Below, in pieces: positions 1-8,670 of a stretch of 64,000 nucleotides of DNA. Within the stretch, counting starts at the first letter, position 1, and the number at the start of each line of letters is the position of its first letter. The notes under the pieces are model-generated. The model ran no database searches and was not told where the DNA came from. It saw only the letters and a program-made list of their open reading frames with translations. The stretch spans positions 310,001 to 374,000 of the forward strand of contig NZ_CAJRAF010000002.1 in NCBI RefSeq assembly GCF_907164905.1. The letters are read 5' to 3'. Origin of the DNA: Dyadobacter sp. CECT 9275 (GTDB lineage Bacteria; Bacteroidota; Bacteroidia; Cytophagales; Spirosomataceae). Both the position numbers and the translations under genes were made by a program.

Positions 1-636
1 CTGGGGAGTGATCATGCATTGCCCATGCAATTCGCGGTCTGAACGTGAGTGTGCCTGGTTTCCAGGAGACAATAGATCCGTAGATATGTCGCCCTCACCG
101 GCAATGAATGTAACAATATCAATTTCTTCGGGTACCTCGGGTAACTTCGTGAAGAATTCGGCCCGTGCATAACTTTCAAGAATATCTCTGGCGATCGGGT
201 TATTGCTTTTAAACGCCTCCCTCAGACGATCAATATCAGCATCATAGAGAAAAACCTGCGTTTTAAGTACCTCTGCTGCCTGCTCAGCAATGGAGCTATT
301 CTCACCCAGGGCCAGATCAAGCAATACCTCAATGGAAGGCCCGCCTTTCATGTGCGACAACAGTTCAAGGGCATATACAGGTGTTATTTCTGCAACAACC
401 GACTCGCCCAACACGATCTCTTTCAAAAACCTTGCTTTTACCCCCGCCGCACTGGTAGTACCCGGTAATGTATTGTAAATAAAGAATTTAAGAGAATCGT
501 CCCGATGCTCATTGGCAGGATCTTTAATCTGCGCAATGATCTCACTTGTTAATTCAGCCCCATCAATGGGTTTTGGATGCAGTCCAAGGGCTTTTCTTTC
601 TTCAATCTCCTGAAGGTAATCCTTATAAATATTCAT
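1..636 (-). CDS. acnB: Aconitate hydratase B, N-terminal part (cut by window edge)
   Basis: Aconitase B interconverts citrate and isocitrate in the TCA cycle. Reading the minus strand from ATG at 636 gives 212 codons open to the window edge. The start MNIYKDYLQEIEERKALG matches the AcnB-type N-terminus, followed by the helical HEAT-like domain special to AcnB (about residues 1-155). The segment around DISTDLLSPGNQAHSRSD aligns with the start of the AcnB swivel domain (E. coli DDLSPAPDAWSRPD, from memory). The catalytic Fe-S region lies outside the window. The start codon overlaps the stop of a short upstream reading frame by ATGA, so translation is probably coupled. The family is clear; completeness cannot be judged. 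Confidence 0.9.
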   Translation of the reverse strand, partial: MNIYKDYLQEIEERKALGLHPKPIDGAELTSEIIAQIKDPANEHRDDSLKFFIYNTLPGTTSAAGVKARFLKEIVLGESVVAEITPVYALELLSHMKGGPSIEVLLDLALGENSSIAEQAAEVLKTQVFLYDADIDRLREAFKSNNPIARDILESYARAEFFTKLPEVPEEIDIVTFIAGEGDISTDLLSPGNQAHSRSDRELHGQCMITPQ

Positions 637-740
637 AATAAAAATCTTTTCAATGTTAAAGGTTTGCCAACTACTTTACGAGCAACTTGCTCCTGCATGC
701 GGGCACATACACCCCTAATCATGTCTAAGTCAAAAGCCAT
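633..740 (-). pseudogene. N-terminal remnant of AcnA-type aconitase, leader ORF to acnB
   Basis: A 35-codon frame begins at ATG 740 and stops at TGA 635-633, overlapping the acnB start. The peptide begins MAFDLDMIRGV and contains ARKVVGKPLTL, which closely resembles the first residues of the AcnA/mitochondrial-type aconitase of Bacteroidetes (family pattern from memory: MAFDxDMI, then ARKVVGKPLTLxEKIL). The similarity ends where that family continues with its catalytic domains. I infer that a resident acnA was replaced or deleted and its first codons now serve as a translated leader for acnB. A conserved leader peptide is the alternative. Confidence 0.65.
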
Positions 741-783
741 AGTAATTAATCAATATTGGGATTATCTGTTGTCATTAAACACG

Positions 784-791
784 CGAAAGTA
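784..791 (-). promoter_or_regulatory. Possible -7 box for the acn leader/acnB transcript
   Basis: On the minus strand the octamer TACTTTCG matches the Bacteroidetes -7 consensus TAnnTTTG at five of six fixed positions and lies 44 bases upstream of the leader ATG at 740. No convincing TTTG -33 box is seen. The rest of 741-990 is AT-rich and shows no gene. Confidence 0.35.
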
Positions 792-990
792 CGAATTTAC
801 CCGATACCAAGGGAGTTCTTCCCTCATTTCGATGCTATTTAGCATCATTATATACTAATGTATCATTTTAACAACCATGCACCTTGTTTTTTTGTTCTTA
901 AAAGGCGTTATAAATTGCTTTTTTATTGACAAAAGGTGATTAAAAAATGACCTTCACAAATACTTTTATCAAACTCCTTTTGACAAGTAC

Positions 991-1023
991 TTTGATTTTT
1001 TGAACGTTTCTAACCTATATTTG
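991..1023 (+). promoter_or_regulatory. topA promoter (TTTG ... TATATTTG)
   Basis: A TTTG at 991-994 is followed after 21 bases by TATATTTG at 1016-1023, a perfect match to the Bacteroidetes -33/-7 promoter pattern. Transcription would begin near 1030, giving a leader of roughly 30 bases before the topA ATG at 1063. This also argues against the longer frame starting at 1000. Confidence 0.65.
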
Positions 1024-1062
1024 AGCATCCAAAGTGCCACCCAGAATATTAAATTCAAAATT

Positions 1063-3468
1063 ATGTCAAAAAATCTGGTGATCGTGGAGTCACCGGCGAA
1101 GGCCAAAACCATTGAAAATTATTTAGGAGATGACTTCACCGTCAAGTCGAGTTTCGGGCACGTACGTGACCTCCCCGAGCATGATATGGGTGTGGATGTT
1201 GAAAATGGTTTTCAGCCATCGTATGAAATTTCAGCAGATAAAGTAAAGGTCATCAGTGAGCTTAAAAAACTTGCCAAGGATGCAGAAGTGTGGCTGGCAA
1301 CGGATGATGACCGCGAAGGAGAAGCCATTTCCTGGCATTTAAAAGAGGCTCTGGGCCTACCGGATGCGACCAAAAGGATCGTGTTCAGGGAGATTACCAA
1401 AACGGCACTTCAGAACGCTATCCAAAAGCCCCGTACCATTGATGTGGACCTCGTGGATGCCCAGCAAGCCAGGCGTATACTGGACCGGCTCGTTGGATAC
1501 GAACTATCTCCGGTACTTTGGAAAAAGATAAGAATTGGAAAAACCAACCTTTCTGCAGGCAGGGTACAGTCGGTAGCGGTGCGGATTGTGGTGGAACGTG
1601 AGCGGGAAATTGAAGCTTTTAACAGTAAAGGAAGTTTCAAAGTAACCGCCCGTTTTGACTTGGGCAACGGAAAAGTTCTCAATGCTGAACTACCCAAAAA
1701 CTTTGCGGCGGAAGCGGATGCATTAAAATTCCTGGAAAAATGCATTGGCGCGGCTTTTACTATTAAAAATCTTGAAACAAAACCTGCAAAAAAAACACCT
1801 GCCCCCCCTTTCACAACTTCTACTTTACAACAGGAGGCTTCCCGGAAATTGAGTTTTTCGGTAGCCCAGACTATGACCATTGCACAACGGTTGTATGAAG
1901 CCGGGAAAATTTCCTATATGCGTACCGACTCCACCAATCTGTCGGAAGAGGCACTGGAAAAAGCTCGTCAGCAGATCACCACGGAATATGGTCAGGAATA
2001 TTTCAACAGAAGGGTTTTTAAGACCAAATCGGAATCTGCTCAGGAAGCACACGAAGCCATACGGCCCACCGATTTCTCCACAACCCAGGGAAGCAGCGAC
2101 CGAAACGAGCAGCGTTTGTACGAGCTGATATGGAAAAGAGCCATTGCTTCTCAGATGTCAGATGCGCAGCTGGAAAGGACAACCGCAACGATTGGTATCT
2201 CCACGACTTCCGAAGAACTGGTGGCGCAGGGTGAGGTGATCAAATTTGAAGGTTTCCTGAAGGTATATCTCGAATCGAGCGACGATGAGGATGAGGAACA
2301 GAAAGGCATGCTTCCACCATTGAATATCAATCAGTTATTAAAACTTTCTGATTTAAAGGCAACTGAAAGATTTACAAGGTATCCGCCAAGATATACAGAG
2401 GCCAGCCTGGTCAAGAAACTGGAAGAAATGGGTATCGGCCGACCGTCGACCTATGCGCCAACGATCTCTACCATCATCAGAAGAGAATACGTGGTGAAAG
2501 AAGACCGGGCCGGAACCGAACGGGAATTTAAGGAAATGACCCTGGCCAATGACCAGATCCGAACTCGCGTTGCCAAGGAAACATACGGAACCGAAAAAGC
2601 CAAACTGTTCCCGACCAGCGCCGGGATGATCGTTAACGACTATCTGGTAAGTCATTTTGAGGATATTGTTGACTATTCCTTTACTGCAAGCGTAGAAAAA
2701 GACTTTGACCACATTGCCGAAGGGTCACTTCCCTGGCAGCAAATGATCAAAAACTTTTACACGCCTTTCCATAAAAAACTGAATGAGGTAAAGGAGGAAG
2801 CGATTGACCGGAGCCTTACGTCCAGAGACATCGGAGAGGATCCTGTGTCGGGCAAAAAAGTATCCGTCCGGATCGGGAAGTACGGTCCCTATGTGCAGAT
2901 CGGAGATGCGGAAGATGAAGAGAAACCGAAATTCGCCAGCTTACTGAAAGGCCAGCTGATGGAAACGATCAAACTGGAAGAGGCCCTGGAACTATTCAAG
3001 CTGCCCCGAACGGTCGGTCTTTTTGAGGACAGTGAGCTGGTCGTGAACATAGGCAAATTCGGGCCCTACGTCAAACACGATGGAAAGTATTACTCTCTCG
3101 CCAAAACAGATGACCCCATGGCCGTTACCGAAGAGCGGCTGGCCGAGATCATCACTGAAAAACGCATCGCAGAAAGTAACCGTACCATCAAGGAATTCAG
3201 CGAAGATGCGGACGTCAAAGTGCTTAATGGGAGATATGGTCCTTACATCGCTTTTGGTAAGAAGAATGTGAAAATCCCGAAAGGAACCGATCCTGCAGGG
3301 CTTACCTACGAGGAGGTTGTAAAACTGGCTGCCGAAACCCCGGACAAACCTGCCGGAAGAGGATTTAAGAAGCCAGCAGCCAAAGCAGCGGCCGTAAAAA
3401 AAGAAACAGCGCCGAAAAAGGAAGCAGCGAAAAAACCGGCGGCGAAAAAGGCTTCCAAAAAGAGCTGA
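1063..3468 (+). CDS. topA: DNA topoisomerase I
   Basis: Type IA topoisomerase relaxing negative supercoils, 801 aa. The Toprim domain opens with KNLVIVESPAKAKTI and contains the acidic DDDREGEAISWHL motif. The active-site tyrosine is Tyr285 in KISYMRTDST. Three C-terminal modules with the G-[KR]-[YF]-G-P-Y signature follow at about residues 600-740, then a Lys/Ala/Pro-rich tail like histone H1 in the last 35 residues. No CxxC zinc fingers are present, unlike E. coli TopA. ATG 1063 is preferred over the in-frame ATG at 1000 because the promoter box covers 1016-1023 and homologues begin at MSKNLVIVESP. It stands alone with its own promoter; the sirtuin follows 68 bases downstream. Confidence 0.97.
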   Translation: MSKNLVIVESPAKAKTIENYLGDDFTVKSSFGHVRDLPEHDMGVDVENGFQPSYEISADKVKVISELKKLAKDAEVWLATDDDREGEAISWHLKEALGLPDATKRIVFREITKTALQNAIQKPRTIDVDLVDAQQARRILDRLVGYELSPVLWKKIRIGKTNLSAGRVQSVAVRIVVEREREIEAFNSKGSFKVTARFDLGNGKVLNAELPKNFAAEADALKFLEKCIGAAFTIKNLETKPAKKTPAPPFTTSTLQQEASRKLSFSVAQTMTIAQRLYEAGKISYMRTDSTNLSEEALEKARQQITTEYGQEYFNRRVFKTKSESAQEAHEAIRPTDFSTTQGSSDRNEQRLYELIWKRAIASQMSDAQLERTTATIGISTTSEELVAQGEVIKFEGFLKVYLESSDDEDEEQKGMLPPLNINQLLKLSDLKATERFTRYPPRYTEASLVKKLEEMGIGRPSTYAPTISTIIRREYVVKEDRAGTEREFKEMTLANDQIRTRVAKETYGTEKAKLFPTSAGMIVNDYLVSHFEDIVDYSFTASVEKDFDHIAEGSLPWQQMIKNFYTPFHKKLNEVKEEAIDRSLTSRDIGEDPVSGKKVSVRIGKYGPYVQIGDAEDEEKPKFASLLKGQLMETIKLEEALELFKLPRTVGLFEDSELVVNIGKFGPYVKHDGKYYSLAKTDDPMAVTEERLAEIITEKRIAESNRTIKEFSEDADVKVLNGRYGPYIAFGKKNVKIPKGTDPAGLTYEEVVKLAAETPDKPAGRGFKKPAAKAAAVKKETAPKKEAAKKPAAKKASKKS

Positions 3469-3536
3469 GCCATCAGAATTTTTTAAACGATATGACCTAC
3501 ATGCATAACTTCCACTGCTAACAGCCAATAGCCCAA

Positions 3537-4226
3537 ATGAAAAAACTTGTTGTCCTTTCCGGAGCAGGAATAAGTGCCGAAAGCGGTGTAAGTACCTTTC
3601 GGGATAATGGTGGATTGTGGGATAATTATCGGATAGAAGATGTGGCAACTCCCGAAGCCTGGCGTAAAAATCAGGAACTGGTGCTTGACTTTTATAATCA
3701 GCGCAGGAAGCAGGCACTGAACGTATCTCCGAATGCAGCACATCTGGCGCTGGCGGAACTGGAAAAAGACTACGACGTCACTATCATTACCCAAAATGTA
3801 GATAATCTGCATGAACGCGCCGGCTCCTCCCGTGTGATACATCTGCATGGCGAGTTGTTTAAAGTAAGAAGTACTAAAAATGCGGACCTTGTGTATGACC
3901 TGGACGGCTGGGAACTGAAAACCGGTGACCTTTGTGAACTGGGCAGCCAGCTGCGTCCGCACATCGTGTGGTTTGGCGAAGGAGTACCTCTTATGGACGA
4001 GGCGATTGATATCACTGCCGGGGCCGACATCTTTCTGGTGATCGGAACATCACTTGCCGTGTATCCCGCAGCAGGACTTGTTCATTATGTCGACGCCGGA
4101 AAACCTATTTATATTGTGGATCCTGCCAGGCCGGATATTATTCTGAAACCAAATATGACTTTCATTCAGGAAAAAGCGACCATAGGGATAACACTCTTTA
4201 CAAAGGAGCTGGAAAAACTGGAATAA
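3537..4226 (+). CDS. cobB: NAD-dependent protein deacylase, zinc-less sirtuin
   Basis: Sir2 family enzyme removing acyl groups from lysines using NAD, 229 aa. The Rossmann motif GAGISAESGVSTFRD, the TQNVDNLHERAGS motif and the catalytic His in HLHGEL are intact. Tyr53 and Arg56 form the Y-x-x-R pair that marks class III sirtuins preferring succinyl or malonyl lysine (known for SIRT5 and E. coli CobB). The four zinc-binding cysteines are absent: only one Cys occurs in the whole protein, in the region where the zinc module should sit. Structural zinc has evidently been lost. It follows topA in the same direction and may share its transcript. Confidence 0.9.
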   Translation: MKKLVVLSGAGISAESGVSTFRDNGGLWDNYRIEDVATPEAWRKNQELVLDFYNQRRKQALNVSPNAAHLALAELEKDYDVTIITQNVDNLHERAGSSRVIHLHGELFKVRSTKNADLVYDLDGWELKTGDLCELGSQLRPHIVWFGEGVPLMDEAIDITAGADIFLVIGTSLAVYPAAGLVHYVDAGKPIYIVDPARPDIILKPNMTFIQEKATIGITLFTKELEKLE

Positions 4227-4335
4227 ATTCCCTTGCGCAGGAACAGAGATACCCTCCTGCCCCTGACCAGTTTCTGACTATTTCCCGGCCTTTAAGGCCT
4301 ACGAAAATTCATCAAACTTTTAACAGAACATCACA

Positions 4336-5217
4336 ATGCAGTTACTTGATGGGAAGGCGATATCCTCCCAGATAAAATCAGAGATCAAAACAGAGGTAGA
4401 AAACTGGGTTGCTTCAGGTGGAAAAAAACCCCATTTAGCAGCTATACTGGTGGGTGAAGATGGCGCCAGCCAAACTTACGTCGCTTCAAAAATAAGGAGC
4501 TGCGAGGAAATTGGTTTTACCTCTACCCTGCTCCGATTTGCATCTGATATTTCGGAACAAACGCTGCTCGATGCTGTGGCATCGTTGAACAATGATCCTG
4601 AGATCGACGGGTTCATCGTGCAGCTGCCACTTCCAAATCATATATCGGAAAATACGATCATGGAAGCTGTTGATCCCAAAAAAGATGTGGATGGCTTCCA
4701 CCCGATCAACGTAGGAAGAATGTGCAAAGGGTTACCGGCCTACATTTCCGCAACACCGTTTGGGATTCTGGAAATGCTGATCCGAGCTGGAATTGAAACT
4801 GCGGGCAAACATTGTGTGGTGATCGGCCGCAGCCAGATCGTGGGCCTGCCTATGAGCATTCTTATGCAACGGAACGAATATCCTGGCAATTGTACCGTAA
4901 CCATTACCCATAGCAAAACACGCAATCTAAAGGAGATCTGCCAGACAGCCGACATACTCATTGTAGCGCTGGGCCGTCCGGAATTTGTGACCGCCGATTA
5001 CGTAAAAGAGGGAGCTGTGGTAATTGATGTGGGTATCAGCCGGGTGGAGGATGCAACCAAAAAGAGCGGCTTTGCCATCAAAGGAGATGTGAACTTTGCT
5101 GATGTAGCCCCAAAAAGTAGTTATATCACGCCTGTACCCGGTGGAGTGGGCCTTATGACAATCTGCGGTTTGCTAACCAACACCCTGAAAGCAGCAAGGA
5201 AAGAGATTTATTCGTAG
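4336..5217 (+). CDS. folD: Bifunctional methylenetetrahydrofolate dehydrogenase/cyclohydrolase
   Basis: FolD interconverts methylene-, methenyl- and formyl-tetrahydrofolate in cytosolic one-carbon metabolism using NADP. The 293-aa length is normal. The catalytic Y-x-x-x-K pair is Tyr48/Lys52 in [29 protein letters not shown] (cofactor pocket) and the C-terminal [16 protein letters not shown] signature are all present. The 109-base gap from the sirtuin gene shows no terminator, so co-transcription is possible. The assignment is secure. Confidence 0.97.
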   Translation: MQLLDGKAISSQIKSEIKTEVENWVASGGKKPHLAAILVGEDGASQTYVASKIRSCEEIGFTSTLLRFASDISEQTLLDAVASLNNDPEIDGFIVQLPLPNHISENTIMEAVDPKKDVDGFHPINVGRMCKGLPAYISATPFGILEMLIRAGIETAGKHCVVIGRSQIVGLPMSILMQRNEYPGNCTVTITHSKTRNLKEICQTADILIVALGRPEFVTADYVKEGAVVIDVGISRVEDATKKSGFAIKGDVNFADVAPKSSYITPVPGGVGLMTICGLLTNTLKAARKEIYS

Positions 5218-5233
5218 AATATTATTGAAGCAA

Positions 5234-5293
5234 TGATCTGGTATTGAAAGAAAAGACTATACCGATTATAGGTAACTCTAGGATACCAGATCA
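5234..5293. repeat. Inverted repeat between convergent folD and the 2H gene
   Basis: TGATCTGGTAT (5234-5244) pairs perfectly with ATACCAGATCA (5283-5293). Between them CTATA and TATAG can form a second, inner stem. There is no T-run beside either arm, so it is not a classical terminator, but it sits exactly where two converging transcripts end. Confidence 0.5.
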
Positions 5294-5333
5294 ACTTTGA
5301 TGTCCCTTATATCCGCATCGTTTGCCCGACCTG

Positions 5334-5906
5334 CTACAAACCAAAATCAACCGTCCCGATATTTACATAAGGTCCTTTTTCTTTATCCCTTTTTTTTAAA
5401 ATAGCCACGCTCCGGCAGATACAGCTTTTAGGATAGATAATGTTGTGTTGGTTCATCAGATCAAAAAGCTCGCGATTGACATACCTTGCCAGAGTCAGGT
5501 GAAGGTTTAATTTTGTGATTTTACCCTGAACAGCTGTCATAAACTGCCGGTTAAATGCCAGAATAGGGTCAGGATTCCGGATACCCAGTTTAACCGTAAC
5601 GCCACCTCTTCCAGGGAAGTATCCTACCTCCGAGAACGATACGGATAACGGTGATTGCTGCAACAGAAATTCAGTGATGGAAGCTGTCACTTTCAAGTCA
5701 TTTTCAGGACAAATAATTCCGTCTATCGAAATATGCGGCATTTTCACCAGCTGGGAAGGTTTAAGTCCAAGTTGTGTTACCAAAACCTCGTTCAGCGCGT
5801 GAATTTCCCTAAGCGTTCCTTCATCGGGTATCAGTACGGGATAGTATTCACAACGCGCCGCAGTGCCACCAAATAAATCAATCTGCCCTTCTTGTATTGA
5901 TGCCAT
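5334..5906 (-). CDS. 2H phosphoesterase superfamily protein (2'-5' RNA ligase-like)
   Basis: The protein carries the two H-x-[S/T]-h motifs of the 2H superfamily, HISI and HLTL, about 90 residues apart. These histidines act on 2'-5' or cyclic phosphodiester bonds in characterised members (LigT, AKAP18). Substrate here is unknown. From ATG 5906 the protein is 190 aa and begins MASIQEGQIDLFGG. In-frame starts at 5939 and 6035 would read through the G-rich tract upstream and give a low-complexity N-terminus, so I prefer 5906. The gene follows an aldehyde dehydrogenase by 98 bases on the same strand. Confidence 0.75.
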   Translation of the reverse strand: MASIQEGQIDLFGGTAARCEYYPVLIPDEGTLREIHALNEVLVTQLGLKPSQLVKMPHISIDGIICPENDLKVTASITEFLLQQSPLSVSFSEVGYFPGRGGVTVKLGIRNPDPILAFNRQFMTAVQGKITKLNLHLTLARYVNRELFDLMNQHNIIYPKSCICRSVAILKKRDKEKGPYVNIGTVDFGL

Positions 5907-5948
5907 ATAAATAAAGTCAAATTCAAGTTCGTCCCCCATCCTCCTTTT

Positions 5949-6003
5949 CTCCCAATGCTCCCTCCTCCCCTTCCTCCCTCCTCCCAATATACCCTCCTCC
6001 CCC
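5949..6003 (-). repeat. G-rich low-complexity tract with quadruplex-like spacing
   Basis: On the minus strand this stretch is runs of three to five G separated by short A/G spacers, including imperfect tandem copies of GGGAGGAGGG. Four or more G-runs spaced by at most seven bases fit the simple G-quadruplex pattern. It lies in the transcribed gap between the aldehyde dehydrogenase stop and the 2H gene start. Confidence 0.6.
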
Positions 6004-6004
6004 T

Positions 6005-7411
6005 TTACAAATACCTTAATCCCTTTTTCAGCCACCCCACAAGTTTCTCAGAATAAGGAGGGTACAGAAATTTCAGTGTACCGAAACGCCTTTTCATAAT
6101 TCCCTTTGCATTGCTGAACTCACGAAAACCGTACACGCCGTTGGCCTTCCCCGATCCGCTGTTACCTACCCCACCAAAAGGCAGTTCGGGATTACCAAAC
6201 TGCGTTAACAACTCGTTGACCAGTGCATTACCCGAACTGGTATTTTGCAGCACATAATCAGTATTTGCCCTATTCCGGGAATGTAAGTATAAAGCCAGAG
6301 GTTTTGGTTTGGAATTAATGCAGGTAATCGCCTCGTCCAACTTCCGGTACGACATCACTGGCAGTACCGGCCCGAATATCTCTTCCTGCATCACCTTCAT
6401 CTGATCGGATACTCCGGTAAGTAAGGTGGGTGAAATAAAACGGCTTTCTTCGCTCCGGCTTCCACCCGACACGATTTGCGCACCCAGAGAAACCGCTTCG
6501 TCCAGGTATCCTGCAATCCTGTTAAAGTGTTTCAGGTTCACGATACGCGCATAGGATGATGACCGTTCCGTCCCCTGCCCGTCCGGATCATACATTTTTT
6601 GAATACTTGCTTTCATCGCTTTCATAAAATCCTCCCTGACAGATTCCTGCACCAGCACATAATCCGGCGCTATGCAGGTTTGCCCGTTGTTGAAAAACTT
6701 AGCCCAGACAATGCTTTCCGCAGTTTTGGCAACGTCTGCAGTTTCATCCACCACCGAAGGAGATTTTCCCCCAAGCTCCAGCGTTACGGATGTCAGATGC
6801 TCGGCGGCTGCTTTCATCACTTCCTTTGCAGTAGCAGGACTGCCCGTGAAAAATATATGATCAAAAGGCAGTTTTAATAGCTCCCGGGCTACCTCCGCAT
6901 CTCCCTCCACCACCATTACTTCATCCGCAGGAAAAATACGCTCCACCATTTTTCTGACAAACCTTGCCGATTTTGGTGTCATTTCTGACGGCTTAACGAT
7001 CGCCACACAGCCTGCTGCAATGGCAGATATCAAAGGTTTTACGGCCAGGCCTACCGGATAATTCCAAGGCGCCATAATTAAAACATTGCCTTTGGCCTCA
7101 TACTGAATAAATGACGAAGTACCCATTGCAGCAAGCGGCGTCACCAGCCGCTGCGGTTTCATCCAGCGTTTCAGATTTTTGCAGGTATAACTTATTTCAT
7201 TTACCAGGACCAACAGTTCCCCGATAACCGTTTCAGCCATGGGTTTACTAAAATCCTCCATGGTGGCTTCGCAAATTTCGTCGGTGTGAGTGAGCAGGTA
7301 CTGCTTTAAACGAAGCAGTTTTTCCTTGCGCTGCTCGGTGGTGGACCTCGCAATAACCATTTTGTTAGCCTTTTGCTTCTGGAAAATCTGTACTAATTCA
7401 GATGGAGACAT
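6005..7411 (-). CDS. Aldehyde dehydrogenase family protein (class 3-like)
   Basis: NAD(P)-dependent oxidation of an aldehyde to an acid, 468 aa. The catalytic Cys lies in NNGQTCIAPDYV and the general-base Glu in LELGGKSPSVV; the cofactor-binding region with APWNYPVGLAVKP is typical. The overall length and the C-terminal GNSGSGKANGVYGFREFSN match the class 3/fatty-aldehyde branch. The C-terminus has a hydrophobic, basic end as in membrane-associated members, though no clear membrane helix. Substrate cannot be told from sequence. It is divergent from the XRE regulator gene, sharing a 162-base intergenic region. Confidence 0.92.
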   Translation of the reverse strand: MSPSELVQIFQKQKANKMVIARSTTEQRKEKLLRLKQYLLTHTDEICEATMEDFSKPMAETVIGELLVLVNEISYTCKNLKRWMKPQRLVTPLAAMGTSSFIQYEAKGNVLIMAPWNYPVGLAVKPLISAIAAGCVAIVKPSEMTPKSARFVRKMVERIFPADEVMVVEGDAEVARELLKLPFDHIFFTGSPATAKEVMKAAAEHLTSVTLELGGKSPSVVDETADVAKTAESIVWAKFFNNGQTCIAPDYVLVQESVREDFMKAMKASIQKMYDPDGQGTERSSSYARIVNLKHFNRIAGYLDEAVSLGAQIVSGGSRSEESRFISPTLLTGVSDQMKVMQEEIFGPVLPVMSYRKLDEAITCINSKPKPLALYLHSRNRANTDYVLQNTSSGNALVNELLTQFGNPELPFGGVGNSGSGKANGVYGFREFSNAKGIMKRRFGTLKFLYPPYSEKLVGWLKKGLRYL

Positions 7412-7524
7412 ATCGAGGTTCGTTATTAATAAATGAATGCGGGTTCCGCTCTTTCCCGCCTAAACCCTGAAATCCATACGAATAATGATAAAAAAACTGA
7501 AATAATATTGCGCATCTTAATTTT

Positions 7525-7548
7525 TACTAAAAAATTTGCCTTTTAGTA
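7525..7548. promoter_or_regulatory. Palindrome upstream of XRE regulator, probable operator
   Basis: TACTAAAA at 7525-7532 and TTTTAGTA at 7541-7548 form a perfect 8-base inverted repeat with an 8-base spacer, ending 25 bases before the start of an HTH regulator gene. The centre-to-centre spacing of 16 bases suits a dimeric HTH protein. Autoregulation, possibly with control of the divergent aldehyde dehydrogenase gene, is inferred. Confidence 0.55.
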
Positions 7549-7573
7549 TTTATCTTTCCCAAAAGGTTTTCCC

Positions 7574-8650
7574 ATGAGTATCGTAAGCAATAATATCAAA
7601 TACCTCCGCAGGCTTAACGGCTTGACACAGGAGCAGTTTGCGAGAAAAATAGCCATTAAAAGGTCACTTTTAGGGGCTTATGAAGAAGCACGCGCCAATC
7701 CCAACCTTACTAATCTGAAGAATATGGCAGCTGCTTTTGGCATCAGCGTGGACAATTTACTAAAAAACGATCTTCGGAAATTAAGAGAAACGCCAGATCT
7801 TTCACTGCCTCTGAGTGCTTCCCGGCAAATGACTGTTTCGCACTCTGGGCAGACCCCTGCTGCTCCTCCGGTGCAACGGGTTCCGGCGATGTCCGAGCCA
7901 CAGCCTTTGTCCAAAATAATCGACAAATTTCAGGCCATACCACCAGAGATCAGAACGGTTTCGCGGCAGGTAAACCTAAAACCAGTGAACGGAGGTACCT
8001 ATCAGCCAGCAGAGCACCCTCGGACTGCAACACCTCAGCCGGTTCCTCAGGTACCTGCTGATAGTCGTCGCCCGGCGGCATCTCCCTCGGCTGAAAGTCA
8101 TCAAATGAATCAGTTGCCGGTTTTTAATAACCAGTATACTGCTCATGAACAAGTACCAGCAAAGGAAAAAGAGCAGGAGTATCCTGTGATTCAATGGGTT
8201 GCCCGCAAGTACCAGAGTGAGTACTTAGCCAACTACCAAAATCCCGCTTACCTTACCCAGCTGCCTGCTTTTCAGTTACCGAATCTCCCTGCGGGCTATT
8301 ACCGTGCTTTTGAAAGCGGTGAGGATTTCCCACTGCCGGGATCCTTACTGGTAGGTACCTTTGTAAGGAACTGGTTTGATATTCGGGATGGCATACAGTA
8401 TATTTTTGTACTTCGCCATCACGGCTTTGTATTCCGCCGCGCCTACAACCAGGTGAAAGAGCGGGGTATCCTGTTATTATCATCTGAGAATCCAGCCATT
8501 GCCCCTTCCGAAATTCCGCTGCATGAGGTACTTGAGGTATGGGATATCAAGGCATTCGTAAGCATGCAACTGCCTGCACCTCAGCCGTCACTGGGCCGGA
8601 TTTCGGAACTATTGGATGAAATGCAGAAAGAGATCGGTCAGCTTTATTAA
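7574..8650 (+). CDS. XRE-family regulator with LexA/S24-like C-terminal domain
   Basis: The N-terminus (about residues 5-62) is a Cro/C1-type helix-turn-helix, with NNIKYLRRLNGLTQEQFARKI as recognition module. A Pro/Gln/Ala-rich linker spans about 75-190. Residues 200-350 resemble the S24 peptidase fold of LexA and phage repressors (PLPGSLLVGTFV, YIFVLRHHGFVFRRAYNQ). The expected Ser in the GDSM position and the catalytic Lys (Arg here, FRRAYN) are not evident, so self-cleavage is unlikely. The family architecture supports a dimeric DNA-binding repressor; the target is probably the palindrome just upstream. Confidence 0.8.
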   Translation: MSIVSNNIKYLRRLNGLTQEQFARKIAIKRSLLGAYEEARANPNLTNLKNMAAAFGISVDNLLKNDLRKLRETPDLSLPLSASRQMTVSHSGQTPAAPPVQRVPAMSEPQPLSKIIDKFQAIPPEIRTVSRQVNLKPVNGGTYQPAEHPRTATPQPVPQVPADSRRPAASPSAESHQMNQLPVFNNQYTAHEQVPAKEKEQEYPVIQWVARKYQSEYLANYQNPAYLTQLPAFQLPNLPAGYYRAFESGEDFPLPGSLLVGTFVRNWFDIRDGIQYIFVLRHHGFVFRRAYNQVKERGILLLSSENPAIAPSEIPLHEVLEVWDIKAFVSMQLPAPQPSLGRISELLDEMQKEIGQLY

Positions 8651-8670
8651 TACCTTCTACCCCCGTATTA

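Noticed and set aside
577..858. 93-codon plus-strand frame upstream of topA
   Set aside because: It overlaps acnB and the AcnA-like leader on the other strand, and its composition is not protein-like.
2992..3741. 249-codon minus-strand frame across topA and the sirtuin
   Set aside because: It is the shadow of two well-supported genes; the translation is low-complexity and rich in Phe/Arg/Cys.
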